A DNA stretch of 64,000 nucleotides from Lentinus brumalis (lineage: Eukaryota; Basidiomycota; Agaricomycetes; Polyporales; Polyporaceae): positions 62,001-126,000 of the forward strand of contig MARA01000041.1 in the NCBI GenBank assembly GCA_001792895.1, read 5' to 3'. The notes beneath the pieces were generated by a model that saw nothing but the letters and a program-made list of their open reading frames with translations, had not been told where the DNA came from and ran no database searches. This document shows positions 12,001 through 24,000 of this stretch, one piece after another. A program made the position numbers and the translations under genes. Numbering within the stretch: the first letter of the stretch is position 1; every line of letters starts with the position of its first letter.

Positions 12001-12809
12001 CCAACATGGGGCGGTGCGACGCCCGGACGTCCATCAGGATCAGGCTGGGATACTTGGGTTTGTCTCCCTCATGTGCATCTTCCATCACAGACCTGACATC
12101 GAGAAAACAGGACACGCGCAGCGCACCGACACCATTCTCAGCGTTCACGCCAGGAGCACCGACGCCTGCACCGTATGTTTCGCTGCAGACGCCTGCAATA
12201 TATGAGTATCAGACACCAGCCCAATCAAGCGCGTATCCGCACACACCAGGTTTCCTGAGCGGTGGCATATGGGGGAACATCGAAAATACCTTCGGTATGT
12301 GCTGTCCCCCTTGTATAACCGCTGCATGAAAATCTCACCTGCTATCATCAGAACTATCACCCAAATGGCTTCTCGATCCGAACCTGGCCGACAAGGTGGC
12401 GGGAATCATGGTCGAAGTGCGGGGCTCCTATGCCAGCGCAGGCCAACCTGGCTGGCACAACGCCGACTACGAGGGCAAGCAGGGCGTCGTGCTCTCCGTC
12501 TTCAACACGGACAACGACACGTTCCAATCCACCGCACGGGTGCGGTTCTTCCAGCCCGTCGACCCATTACAGCCGATCGTGCCGGTACCTGTCACATATC
12601 TGTGGCCAGTACACCCCGAGAAGAAGGGGGAAGACGTGATCATCCTCTCCGGCGCTCAGGGCATGGGCCAGGAGGCGAGAGTCGAGGCTGTCGAGTCGAG
12701 GAACACGATGGTCCTCACCACGAAGGCGACGTTCTTGGTCATCGACAGTCACCCAGAGCGGCTCGTGCGCACCCGCCAGGTCGACGAGGTGGGCAACTTC
12801 GTTCGATGA
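9031..12809 (+). CDS. SPT5: Transcription elongation factor Spt5
   Basis: Large subunit of DSIF (Spt4-Spt5), which clamps RNA polymerase II during elongation in the nucleus. Order: acidic Asp/Glu N-terminus (residues 1-110), NGN domain (from about 188, PGKERDIVFSLMRKAI), several KOW motifs (GSWVRIKRGKYQGDLAQV, PGDHVEVFEGEQSGVHG, GVSVMVIKGPSKGYVG), a C-terminal repeat region with alternating TPNPY and TPAW units (about 765-960), and a final KOW (KQGVVLSVFNTDNDTF). Ten exons: 9031-9243, 9292-9391, 9447-9697, 9751-10761, 10813-10910, 10971-11160, 11214-11602, 11653-12057, 12111-12294, 12352-12809. They sum to 3299 nt, one base short of a whole number of codons. The break is at the GGG of 11769-11771, where the TPAW repeat changes frame; one more G would restore it. 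For an essential gene, assembly error is likelier than a real lesion. Confidence 0.95.
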
Positions 12810-13527
12810 TGGGAGGACGCCGTCGCGGGCTGGGTAGGGCCGCCGTTTCGTCGACAGGTATATTGCTTTCTCGTAAATTACTCATCTGTTCGTTGTATCA
12901 CATCTGCATTGTGTATCATATCCCACTTCCTCCCTAATGGACACGCAAGTATCACATCGCGCCACCCGAACGCAGTGCGTGTCATATCGCTGTTGACGTC
13001 CTCGAGCACCCGCTGTTCCGGTTTCGTCGGGCGAGCTACTTGTGGCGTGCACCTGCGTAGTCTCGATGACAAGCTGTGTCCCCCGAGCCCGGATCCTGCG
13101 CATCGTGTACGTCCATATGTCCTTCGAGAGTCCCGGATGCTGATGACTTATGCTTCTCCAGGGGCAAGGCCGATACTTTGGGGTTCTTTGCCACCACGCG
13201 GCGATTTAAATGCGGCGAAATCGCAGATTTTTGTTACCATCTCGTAAACCAGGCTTGCGTTCTCATGTCGCGGCTTGACAAGGCATGGACGCCACAGCGT
13301 GTCAAGGTCTGATCTCCCTGATTGGACACCCGGACGGCAACGCCAGCGTGGTCAGTTATAAACAGCTAATACATTCGCGAGTCCCAAACGCGTCCCCTCA
13401 CCTCTCCGTCGACGTCTGGTTCTCTGCGCAGCAGCCTGCTCCTTCGTTCGACTATGATCCTGGCCCTGTCCTGTAATCACTTCCGACGCCCTTCGCGGTA
13501 GACTTGAGGTGAGCTCACGGCTATCAA
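12810..13527. other. Intergenic between SPT5 and HET gene 1
   Basis: No gene is supported. It holds the 3' flank of SPT5 and the upstream region of the HET gene. Confidence 0.6.
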
Positions 13528-15539
13528 ATGGGCAATGAAGCGCAACATATTGACCGCTTGAAGATGTGGCTCCTCAATACATCCACCGCCGAGCTCAGGT
13601 TCTTCCACAGCCCCTCAAGCGTCCGGTACGCCATCCTCTCGCACGTCTGGCGGGACCACGAGCAGAGCTTCCAAGACCTTCAAACACTCCGCGCGCAGTT
13701 CATTTCCCCCGACGGCTCGCCCCGCGCCCGCGCGTCGTCCAAGATTCGCGAATGTTGCCTCTACGCCGAGCGTGCGGGCTACAAGTGGGTCTGGATTGAT
13801 ACCTGTTGCATCGACAAGACGAGCAGTGCCGAGCTTTCCGAGGCCATCAACTCCATGTACGCTTGGTACGCACACGCAGACATCTGCTACGCCTTCCTCG
13901 ACGACGTGCGAGACAAGGAGAACCCGTGCGCTCACCGCTCGTCCTTCCGCCGGAGCCGCTGGTGGACACGCGGCTGGACACTGCAGGAGCTCATCGCGCC
14001 GAAGACAGTTGTGTTCCTGTCGAAGTCGTGGCATTTTGTCGGCACGAAACACTCCCTCGCGCACGTCGTCGAGGACATCAGCGGAGTTGACCGCGCTGTC
14101 CTCGTCCATGAGCGATCGCTTGACGACGTCAGCGTCGCCCGGAGGATGTCCTGGGCATCGCGCAGGCATACGACGCGAGAGGAAGACCGCGCGTACTCGC
14201 TCATGGGCATCTTCGGCGTGAACATGCCCACTATCTACGGCGAGGGACCGCATGCTTTCATCCGCCTGCAGCAAGAGACTCTGAAGGTCATCCCGGACCA
14301 GAGCATCTTCGCATGGGGTCCGATTCTCGACGACTACCCATTCTCGTGCAAGGGCTTCGCGACCGACTCGGAGGATATCAGGTGGCAATCATGCTACACC
14401 GGAGTCTCCCCGACCGACATGAGGACGCTGCTCGCGCCGTCTCCGGTCGAATTCGCCGCTGCCGGACGCATCCGACCCATCTCCATCAGCGATCTCTCAC
14501 ACAGACTCGGAATTCCTCTGACGAATCCACACTACAAGTCCACCAGCTACGGCATCCGCACGCACTTCCCCGTAGTGCCCTACCAGCCGACTCCTGCGTT
14601 CTCGCTCACAACCCCTGCGAACGTTGCTGTCGCCGTCCTCGCGTGCGAGCATGAGGACGGGAGCCTCGTGCTTCTCTTCCTGCGCCGTAAGCCGGGAACG
14701 CAGGGCGAACACTACGTCGGCGACTTTGTCGATGTGGGCGAGGACGAGATCTTCACGCGGGCGTACTTCCGCGTCGCTTTCCTGGCACCGGCAGCCCCGA
14801 GCATCTCGCAGCTGGCAGAGATGCGGGAGGTGTACGTCCACAATCGCACACATCATGCGTTGCGAATGCATCTCCCGCACAGGGCTCTACCGGCCCCCGA
14901 CGCCGTTGAGCGCATCAACTACAGCTTCTTGTTTCCCGAGTGGGTGCTCGGCCGCCTCAAGAACGAGGGCTTCGGACCTGGAGACCGTCCCCCGGGGACG
15001 ACGGCCTGACGCTGGAGATGCCTGTACTACCAGGCCTCGACGTCAGCGCGATCTTCCGGCTCACCCGGGTTACGTCCGTGACCTTCAAGCACGCCGAGGA
15101 CGGGCGAGAGAACTTCACGGTCACCATCGGCATCGGGTGCATGTGCCAGCTGACACAGAAACGCCGCGGGTTTGAGGCATTTTGGGTGGACGTGTCGCAC
15201 AGCTCCCTAAGCCATGCCGGACGGCTGCAGATGCGGCAAAAGTGGTCTGCTGCCCTTGGCGCATCGGGCGGATGCACCAGGCGACACCTTACTCATGCAC
15301 CGGTCGAGTTTGCTGGTCCACGGGGAAGGGTGCGAGTGACGATCACGCCATGGGGATCTTCGTCTTTTGGCGGGTCGGCAGGCCAAGAGTGCAGCTACGT
15401 CGCAGATGTCGAACTGGTTGGATCTGACAGCGAGGAGGATCAGGCAGGGCCTATTTCACCGATAGCACAGTCGTCTACCTCTAGTGCGGCGGCGACGTTA
15501 CGCAGGGCTGTAGAAATGCTGTGGAGCCTTCGAAGATGA
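13528..15539 (+). CDS. HET-domain protein, frame broken near C-terminus
   Basis: HET (heterokaryon incompatibility) domain protein, of a family that in some ascomycetes triggers cell death on non-self fusion; the role of the many basidiomycete members is mostly unknown. HET motifs are clear: YAILSHVWRDHEQSFQD, KWVWIDTCCIDKTSSAELSE, YAFLDDV, TRGWTLQELIAPK, RRMSWAS, EDRAYSLMGIFGVNMPTIYGEG. The likeliest start is the ATG at 13564 (MWLLNTSTAELRFF), matching the family start; the frame opens at 13528. The frame stops at 15009, but the overlapping frame continues as DDGLTLEMPVLPGLDVS to 15539, the C-ter region expected for this subfamily. The break lies at a C5G4 run (14989-14997); one missing base explains it. 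No plausible intron fits. It is related to the intact HET gene at 47.6 kb. Confidence 0.8.
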
Positions 15540-15761
15540 CGACTGGGACTTTTCCTTACTGCACCCATGTCTCGGAGAAATCATCACGACAGAATTGAAG
15601 CTAGTATGGCTACAGATGGCCATTGTAATCATAGACTCGTTGTACATAATATCATGATCTGCGATAACACTCCATAACCACTCAACTGTCGATACTGCCC
15701 AACTGCACATGGAGTGCCTTGAAAAGTACGTAGGACTGCAGGTGTGCAGACTCGCTGCTAT

Positions 15762-16474
15762 TCAACCTGCTTCCATCACGCACGGAGGACTGCCAAGTGG
15801 TATCCTTGTCCTCCCCTCTAACTCCATACTCTCATTTAGTGTAGTGCAGCTCGTCGACCTGTACTGGCACCCACTGGCCATCATCGGGGTCGGGACGTCC
15901 CTACTAACCGACCTCGCCATCCCGTCCTGGTGGGCAGTTCCTATAAGTTTAACGGTCAGCACCCCAAACTCGACAGCGTGCAGGAGTCACGCACCTCGCA
16001 GCTTCGCTGGCTTCGCGATGTCCAGTATGTCGACCTCCAGGCGCCACTGCGGCCGCGTTCCCCCAGCACTTCCGCTCACGTACTCCGACACCAGCCCGTC
16101 AGTCGCGTCTCCCAGGTCCTCCAAGCCAAGGTCCCAGTCCGCGTCCTCCGCGACCCCGCACACAAAATGAGGGGATACCCATGTCCTGCCGTCATTTCTG
16201 CCAGCATTACGCCGCATGCTGCGCCTCCGTCGCGGCAGTGGCCGACTGGGCTGCTTCCACGGCTTGGGATCCTCATACACCAAGTAAGGTGCAATCTCGG
16301 CCTGCGGATATGCATGAGCTGGGTACACGCAGTGGCCGAGGGGATGGGAGGATGCCTGCTTACCAGGGGCGCGTGATGGTTCAACTCGTTCATCGTTCCG
16401 AGGACGACCTTGGATGCCACGGTTGCACCACGCTTGACGGGACGCACGACGATATTGTAGAGGCCCTTAGGCAT
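15762..16474 (-). CDS. Unknown two-member family, copy A
   Basis: I do not recognise the family, but a second copy lies at 61.8-62.7 kb. Exon 1 (16474-16364) starts MPKGLYNIVVRPVKRG and contains KVVLGTMNELNHHAP (copy B: KVVLATLAELNDHAP). Exon 2 starts at 16301 with AEIAPYL and includes DPKPWKQ, GRTWVSPHFVCG and LEVDILDIAKPAKLRG (copy B: KPWKQ, GKTWVSRQFVCG, MEVSIMDIAKPAKLRG). Both copies place a phase-1 intron right after KLRG. In A it is a GTGCGT...TATAG intron of about 54 nt, followed by a final exon ending at 15762. The A tail is Ser/Thr-rich, whereas the B tail is acidic. No membrane segment or signal is seen. Conservation of motifs and intron positions argues for a real gene. Confidence 0.55.
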
Positions 16475-16965
16475 GGGGTTCAGAGAGTGGAGCAGTGCAG
16501 TAGTACACCGTGAGGATGGGAGGGGGTGTGGTGGACTTCTGGACACCTGCAGCCGTACTTATGTATCTCCAGTGGACACCCGACATTCTGCAAGCCCGGT
16601 ATGTGCTGTAGCAGACTAGAGAACCGAGTTAGCGAAGACAAAGAACTCGCCTGCGGCAGCCTGCGCTCCCGCTTCCGCAACGGATATACTGAATTCGCGC
16701 ACGTATGTAGGTGCTGCAGGATTGCTTCACACATTGACCGGCGCCATCGCCATACCACCGCAGTTGCCTACTTGGTCCCACTACATGACGATAGACATTA
16801 CCGGCCCTGGCATATCGCTTTATACAACGAGCCTATGTGCGTGCACTCGTCGGAGTAAGTCCTGCAAGCGCACTAGGCGCCAACGCGGCCATCTAGGATA
16901 TCAAGTGAAAACTGTGGTGCTACAAACATCGAACGAAAGCTTGGACATACAAAATATAGGCGAGA
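16475..16965. other. Intergenic, nothing recognised
   Basis: It separates copy A from the NOSIP-like gene. Only short unsupported frames are present. Confidence 0.5.
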
Positions 16966-18399
16966 CTATCCCTGGAACGCGACACCCCTCTTGGAGGTCT
17001 CCGCCAAACCACCTGCCGCATAACCAGTTCCTGAAACGCCCATGAGCACCATGTCAATCCAAACCATGCAACACCGCGTACCTTCTCGCGACATCTCGAT
17101 GATATCCTTGTCAGCCAGCTTCACATCGCAAACGATGCACTGCTTCGCAGGCTTCACGAGTGTGTCCGTACATGTCTTGCATACCACATGCCCGCATGGC
17201 TTCATAACTGCTCCGGCATGAGGTACTTAGTACCGCGCCCGATAGATGAGGTAGCAGTAACGAAACGCACGGTGCATGAGGGTGTTGTTGGACAGCTCCT
17301 TCTTACACGACGGGCATATTGGCTGCCGCTCGTCGTCCTTCAGCGCTTTAGGTTTCGGTTCGGGAGATTGAGCACCACCGTCCGTCGCCGGTGTGGACTC
17401 CACCGACTTTGCAGGGCGACAGGACATGTCGAAGGACCACTTCACAGGGATGAGGTTCTTCCGTCTGTGTCGTCTCGTGAGCATCATCGAATAATGACCG
17501 AACAAGCACTCATACGCACGTAAGCGGATGCGCGGGGTTCCCACCATGGCACGTCGTCTGCAGCTTCACGTCTGCGAGCGACGACGGAGGACCACTGGTG
17601 GTGTACGTCGGAGTCAGTGACGGAAGCCAGAAGTCCGGGAGCTTGCTCTTTAACGCCTCTGCTTGTTCGCGCTCAATCTGCCGAAGGGCGGCCTCCTCCG
17701 CCTCACGGGTGAGCTTCTCCACCGCCGTCGCGTCGAAGTCGAACTTCCGCTTTGTTCCCCGAGCTGTGAATCAGTGCGGCCGAGAGTATGAGATATAGTC
17801 GGGAAAAGGACTGATACGGGCAGTATGGGAGGAATGAAACGTACATTCTGACGAGTCCAGCCCAGAGGACGTCGAGACGGAGGACGTCGCAGCGAGCCCG
17901 AGCTGCCCCCTCTCAAACTCACGCAACACGCGCTCTCTCGCAGCTTCTCTGGCGCGTTCGCGCTCCTCCTCCGCCTCCTTCTTCATAGCCTCCAGCCGGG
18001 CCTTCTGTCTCTTGATGTCGTTCATTTGTGTCACTGACTCCGGCTCGTCAGCCTTCCCGTCCCGACCACCGTACATCGCGGCAGCAGTCCGCCACAAACA
18101 GTTCGGCAGACAGCGTAGAGATGAATGATACGCACCCAGATCCGTGAGCACACACTCTTTGCAGAACATATGTCCCTTCTGGCACGCTACCGGGTCGCGC
18201 GCGCGCTGCAGACACAGCGCACACGCGTCGAACGGCCGCATCGACTCATGCCCTAGACGTTGCTGCGTGGTTCGGTTCTTCGTGAGTGGGGCACGAAAGA
18301 GGATGGGGGACGTACGCGTTTCGTGCCATAGTCCAGCTTCTTATACTCCGCGTACGAGAAGATCGAGGACGCGGTGTTGTTTTTACTGTGTTTTGTCAT
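16966..18399 (-). CDS. NOSIP-like RING/U-box protein
   Basis: Homologue of the NOSIP family (nitric oxide synthase-interacting protein), probably a nuclear ubiquitin ligase with two split RING/U-box halves. The start MTKHSKNNTASSIFSYAEYK is diagnostic. The N-terminal RING-like half follows (FDACALCLQRARDPVAC, GHMFCKECV), then a charged coiled coil (KARLEAMKKEAEEERERA), GTKRKFDFDATAVEKL, FWLPSLTP, and the C-terminal half (CPSCKKEL, MKPCGHVVCKTCTDTL, CIVCD) ending GYAAGGLAE. Seven exons (18399-18316, 18262-18136, 18033-17845, 17763-17520, 17464-17271, 17207-17082, 17030-16966) sum to 1029 nt, or 342 residues, compared with about 300 in animals. All introns are 50-102 nt with GT-AG ends. Confidence 0.9.
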
Positions 18400-18941
18400 A
18401 GTCGCTCCAGATTCAGACAATCAAACAGGGTATCGCAGTGCTAGAGTGGTTGAGAAAAGGCGGAGGATGATAGATGGACAGAGGCAGATGACGGGGGGAA
18501 CAGAGAAGTATGACGCTGGTAGCGCCCGAGCGCCACCGTGGGCAACCGCGGTAGCGTGGTTAACTTCGAGATCACAAGTGAGGAATTTGCATACTTGGAA
18601 GAGACATGGCACAAATACCAGGAACTTGTAGCACAGCGAACATAATGCATTGATCGCTACGTAAGCTACGGTCACAGATGGTGCGGTCGGGGTGTCATTG
18701 TAGTGTCGTGCAAGTCATGCTAGTTATGTCGTGCGTGCTGTTGCGACAGACAACAATGCGAGACAGCGTTCAGGGAACCTGTAAGTGGGATCAAGCAGAA
18801 AGGATGAGATAACGAAGAGAAAATCAGATACGAGATACAGAGGAAGATCCGAGACGTCCGTTCCCTCACAGAGGGAGTTGGTATATAATTAGTCTACAGT
18901 TACCTATGACGGATGCACACTGAGGGATGTATGTAGCTTGA
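18400..18941. other. Intergenic, nothing recognised
   Basis: It lies between the NOSIP-like start and the 3' end of gene X copy 1, so it contains the NOSIP promoter. No frame is supported. Confidence 0.5.
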
Positions 18942-20638
18942 CTAAAGACGCGCAGCAGCGAAGAGTCCGATGCCGACTCCAGCGCAGAAAACACTGACGA
19001 GCGCGAACCCAAGGCCGAACTGATGGCCGAATCTACGACCGCCAGTCCTCTTGCGCTCTCGCCCGGATGACGGTCCCGTCGGGGTAGAGGTGAAGCCGAG
19101 CGAGCGAGCGACACGCGTCCGAAGGGCGCCAATGAGAGAGAACGAGAAGGCCACGAGCGACGGAAAGTGCAGCGGGTCAAAAGAGGTGGAGGCACACGGC
19201 GGTGTGATGAGACTCTGTTCGTCTTCCTGCGCGGACACGGTGCTGCCGCTAGCAGACAGAGAGGGAGCGGAGATGGGCGTCGCGGTGCGTCGGAGCGGCG
19301 CCGTCGTCGGAGATGGAGGGCGACTTCCTGTGACAGCGAACCTTCCCACTGCGCCTCCCAGGTCTGCTTGTCCCACCATTCGTTGCTCTGCGACGTCGAC
19401 TGATCTGGCACGCTGTGGGCCCGAGCCGTGCCCGCGCTCCATTGCACACGCTCCACTGCCCGCTCGACTTCCCGCCACCGCAGGAAGCGCGACGCGGCCT
19501 CCGATCGGAGAGTCGCAAGAGTGCTCGGTGTTCGGAAGAGTCCCGAGCGGAGAGCGTCGATGGAGTCCGGGCGAAAGGATGAGAGGTGTGACGCGGACGT
19601 TCGGCGTGAAGGGTAATCTGAGGGCGTGTGCAGCGCATTCGGAGTCGACGTGGGTAGCAAGATGATAGGAATGTGCGGGCCAAGGGACTCAATCAGATTC
19701 TTCTCGATTGGTAGTAGCGCGGCTGCACGTAACAAGTCAGCCTGTGGTCCGTGCAGTAAACAAGGGCACTCACAGGGGGTGGCCACCAATACTAGAGCGG
19801 TGTACAAGGGAGAGCTAGGCGAGGAAAACAGATGAGCAAGTGCGCCCGTTGGTGGGTGGTCCTGGCTGATGATACCCGCTACTTCACGGAATGGCGTGTG
19901 GATCACAGGCAGCACACGATTGACTATGCTCTCAGCCTGCGGAGATGGTCGGTGACTGTGAGCCAGAGGACTGAGGAGACATACCTCGGAGTAGACATCG
20001 TATGGCGGCAGTTGAACGAGCTCGATATTCCTCGCGGGCTGGACATGCTCAAGCCCCTGCCTGTCCCTGTGCTCGACCCAATGTGTGGACACTCGCAGAA
20101 TCTCTTTCCGCTTTCCACGGATAGCCCCGGACTCATCACGATCCTCCTCCCACAATCCGACCTCCACCACGTCTTCGTTGTCGTCGACTAGCTGGGATGC
20201 GATAGCGGCCAAATCCGTACCTCTCGGCCCAAGCAGCAACAACCGCACGTCACCCAGTGTTTGGCCATACGGCGTGGGCCGTCTCGACGGAGATGGGAGA
20301 GTAAGCGACGGGATGACCAAGCCGTTCGTGGAGTCGCCCAGATGGCCTTCGTCTTCGACTTCGGAGTGGCCTGGATGGGGCGGGGTGGTCGGGCAGGACG
20401 AGAAGAGGAAGGACGAGCTAACAGAAGGGAAAGAAGACACTGAGTCGCCCGAGGGGCTGCCTGGCTCGGACTGGAACGCGCTATGAGGGGAGTATGAGCG
20501 GAAAGGGGAGTACGACTCGCGGTGGTCGTCGTGTGAGGTCCCGGCGGAGGGGTCGGAAAGGAGGGCCATGTCGATGTGTCGCAACCCACGAATTGTAGAT
20601 GCACTGGTGCCCGGCTGGTGCTCCTCTATGCCTTCCAT
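18942..20638 (-). CDS. Gene X copy 1: TM-tailed protein with P-loop-like motif
   Basis: I recognise no named family. The N-terminal ~110 residues are Ser/Pro-rich. A folded region starts VRLLLLGPRGTDLAAIA, which resembles a P-loop but lacks GKS/T. It continues EDVVEVGLWEEDRDE, HWVEHRDRQGLEHV, ARNIELVQLPPYD, IHTPFREV and RFLRWREVERAVERVQW. A hydrophobic C-terminal segment (FALVSVFCAGVGIGLFAAA) predicts a tail anchor. A 48-nt GTATGT...CGCAG segment after PPYDVYSE is probably an intron that preserves frame. The reading frame breaks at GGG 19263-19265. Copy 2 has GGGG there and reads through, so one G is missing here, either by mutation or assembly error. The gene and its upstream region are duplicated about 8.6 kb away. 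Confidence 0.7.
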
Positions 20639-21010
20639 TTCGTCTGAGATGTCTAGGATGCATCGCGCTCACAGTCAGTACCGTTCCCGTTCCCGTTCCC
20701 GTTCTCGATTCAAAAATGCAGATCATACCTTGCATAACAATGAGAACCTCACGGGCTTGCTCGCCGTCCACCTTCCAGCTTCGCGACGGCCACAGACCGT
20801 GGTGGTGGTGGTGGTGGTAAGGAGAGGTCGAGCTTGTCCAGATCGAGTGATCTGCGCTGCATGAGCACGCCACTACTGATATGTACTGCATCCAATCTGA
20901 TAAGATGTACTTGAGGTACTACCATCACGTGAGAAGACGCGCAGATAGACGAGCGCCCGAACGCGACTCGGCAAGCAAGTACTGTCCTGTCAGGCTGCCC
21001 TGGTCCGCAA
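19134..21010. repeat. Direct segmental duplication, copy 1
   Basis: Near-identical to about 27709-29590, in the same orientation at an offset of about 8.57 kb. Identity is very high through the coding part and lower, with indels, in the upstream part. It covers most of gene X, its start and its promoter. A hexamer expansion (GTTCCC-type, about 20682-20705) and a longer GTG run (about 20800-20818) occur only in this copy. Boundaries are by eye; weak similarity continues a little to the left. Confidence 0.9.
20922..20981. promoter_or_regulatory. Conserved bidirectional promoter block, orphan copy
   Basis: About 60 bp are almost identical to 29497-29557. The block begins with a palindromic CACGTG E-box (20926-20931) and continues through a GC-rich tract ending CAAGTACT. 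In the second copy it lies between the gene X and PIF1 starts. Here it faces gene X on one side and a gene-free island on the other. Confidence 0.55.
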
Positions 21011-24000
21011 CGACGCCGATCGCCGACTCTTGCTCTGCGACTGCACAACGCGTGTCGACGCCCCTTGCTCCCTGCTCGGCTCTCCGGTGCTGGTCTCTGC
21101 TCTCGCTCCACCCGCGCCGTCCTCGCTCTCGCCCGTGCCCGCTTCTGCCCCTCGTCTTCTCTGCGCCAGCCTCCGCCCGCGCCTGCATGCGCTCCCAGTC
21201 GTCGCCTCCGCTATTTCTGCCTGCTCCAGCCCTCGCACCACTCTCCCTCGCCTACCTGGTACACACTGCACGCATACATCTACTGCTGCGCGCCTTCTGT
21301 TGCATGCGCAGGTGAGTCCGTCCCTTCCTCTATCCTCGCGCTGTCTATGGCGACCCACTGCACGCTCTTCCGCCACTGCCTCCCGCACTCGCCAACACAT
21401 GCGCTGCGTACAGTGCACGAGCCCATCTCTCCCGCGCCTCTGGACGTCGTCTACACTCGCACGTCCTACGTACACTTGGTCCACCATGCCGCATGCCGAC
21501 TCCGAGGTATGTGCTCTTGTGCCTGCATCACACGCTCATCGTCACTCACAGGACCAGGCGTTGACGACGACGTTCTGCGTCTCGCATTCTCCTCTGTACG
21601 AGCACCCCCGGGAGCAGCAGGAAATCCGCATATAGCGTATCATTCGCACCGGTGCGTACAGTACTCGAGTACATGCTGGCCAATGTAAGTGCTCGTCGTC
21701 CATCTACGCGCACATTGCCAGTTACCAGCTCTCAACGGCCCCTCGGAGACGTCGTGCGCCGGCATAGAGACGTCCTCGCTGCCCTGCCCCATCTGCACGC
21801 CGGTCACTGATGGGACTACAGGTATGTACTCTAGTACTATGCAACGTCTACAGCACGAACCCGCTCGCCCGCCTACCCATCCAGACTCCCACGTCGCAAC
21901 ACGTTCGAAGTTACATACCCGGCGGAGTATGGCCATCGTGGTCACGACCTGCGACCGAGGCAATCGTGAGTCGCAGTCATGGCCCGGACGAGCAAGTCCA
22001 CTCACCATCACATGCACGCTACGGTACTGTGGCGACACCCCGTGTGAGTGCAGGCGGCGATGAGCAGAGCGCGAGAGGCGATGGCAAGGTGGGAGGGCAC
22101 AATCGGCGAACACACCGGTGGGGAAGCGAGTGCTGGGCAGCGGCGGCGTCCTCAGCACCGTACTTATACGTGTTGACTGCAGGACAAACACGGCACGCGT
22201 TGACGTTGACGGCCTCTCGGGGCTTCGTCCTGCATTGGGAAGCGACCGTACGCGTCGTGCACTCGTCGCACGCTGCTGCCCGGCGCGGTCCCAGTTCGGA
22301 TCAGGAGCGCGTGCTTCGACTCTCGAGTGCATGTCGCGGCGCAGGTTCCCGGTTACTGGCGACGACGGGTCGTGTCCTTCGACCTGCTGTACATGTACAG
22401 TATGTCCTCCACCCAGCTCTAGTCCCGCAGAGAGCAATACATCATACTTTCCCCCCCCCCCCAAGCCCGAGCGCGTACCAAAGTGAACAGATGCGTCGTA
22501 GGTAGGTGTGTGAGGTCCCGCGCCCTTCCCACTCGCGAGTCTCGTCTCTCCGAGTCGATCTCGCCGGACCCGAACAGACCTGAGACGAGGACGGCGACTG
22601 CTCTGCCTGCGACGAGATGGACGGCCTCGTCGGCGTTCCTACGCTGCGTCCGACGTCGTGACGTCGGGAGGAGCTCTCGTCGGTGCGTGTCTCAGATCTC
22701 TCTTCGGGCTAATCTATGTTCTGATGTTGACGATGCTCATGCTCCGGGACGTTTCTGCAGCCCGACGCTGTCGACCTGAAGCACGCAACACAGGGAGGAG
22801 CGATCGCATACTCACAAAGCCGACGAGCAGGCCAAGGGACGAAGGTGCACGCACCGAAGTACTCGTACATCGCACAGACCCGCAGTCCTGATCTCGCGTC
22901 TCCGAGTCTGGGACCGTGACGTCGCCGATAGCATGATCCAGACGCGAGCAGCGAAGGACGCGTCCGCGTGCTCTCCCGTCCAGTTGCCAGGCCGCTCGGA
23001 GGCGTCCCGACTCCCTAGGTAGAGCCTCCGGATAGAGGCCCGTGTCTGGTCTGTGAGTGCGCGTTGCTGCAATGTTGCGTGTAGTAGTACCGCGTCGCTG
23101 ACTGACTCGCAGGGAAGGCACCGTGACGCTCGCGTGCAGGAAGTTGAACGCGAGCCGCGGCCGGCAGGCGCGTCATGCTACGTACCAGAGCAGTCTGCCC
23201 GGCGACGTCGGTCTAGGTCAGTCTTCCCAGGGCTGGGGCTGAAGCGACGCCAGCCTCGGTGTTCACTCGGGAAACGGGAAACCATCAAGGACCGCTGCGT
23301 CAATGCATGGTTGCGATCGCAGGAGGAGAGCCGGACACGATCACTACGGAGAGCGACGATTGGGCACGGGCATCGAACATGCTCGTCGTGTGTTCGTCGC
23401 TCGTCGAGACGTCACGGTCGGCCGGGATCTCCAAACCGCATGGTCAGGTGAGTAGACTGTCTTGACGGTACGACTAGTATGCTCTACTTACTCACGACCT
23501 GCATACCAGTATATGGCGACCTGCATCTATTGAGGGCAACAGAACTCGGACACGGGCCATGGCATGGACGTGGTCTCCCGCTCCCGAGTAGGTAGAAGTG
23601 CCTCATGAGCGTCGGGTGTATTCTTGCGCTCGTCAAGGCGTCCGGCTGTTTGCAATTCAATCTCAGGGTCTCCCAAGCGGCGAGTCGAGTCGCCGCGTTC
23701 GAGTCTAAGTGCCTGGAAGCAAGCTCATCAGCCCCTGGTGCATGCTCACTCGTCTACTAGTATTCGACGTACAGGTTGTCAGCAGCGACATAGATACACT
23801 GGTCCAAGCCGTCAAGAGGCTGGCAGGCAAGCAGATGATATCGCAGCGGTGCTACGTCCCCAGGGACATGCACGAGCCAACGCGATGCCGATTGCCAGTC
23901 GCTCGATTCAGGATCGCCCGGCGACACATTAACACTAACCGCCTGGGAGTTCATGGGCCCGAGTTCGCCTCACTTGTAGAGCTCTTGCGGCGGCTGGGAA

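Noticed and set aside
11645..12205. Alternative frame through the Spt5 repeats as a separate gene
   Set aside because: It is the same exon read before and after the one-base break.
19249..19692. Open frames on both strands inside gene X copies (also 27848-28240, 28407-28766)
   Set aside because: They recur in both copies only because the DNA is duplicated; they lie opposite or out of frame to the gene and have no family support.
20299..20346. 32-nt candidate intron (GTGAGT...CACAG) in gene X
   Set aside because: Coordinates approximate. It is too short for a fungal intron and removing it would break the frame.
22451..22462. Run of 12 C as possible telomere-like or regulatory tract
   Set aside because: No repeat unit or context; a simple homopolymer.
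21640..22464. 274-codon minus-strand frame in the island
   Set aside because: Arg/Ser/His-rich composition without domain; typical of GC-rich random frames.
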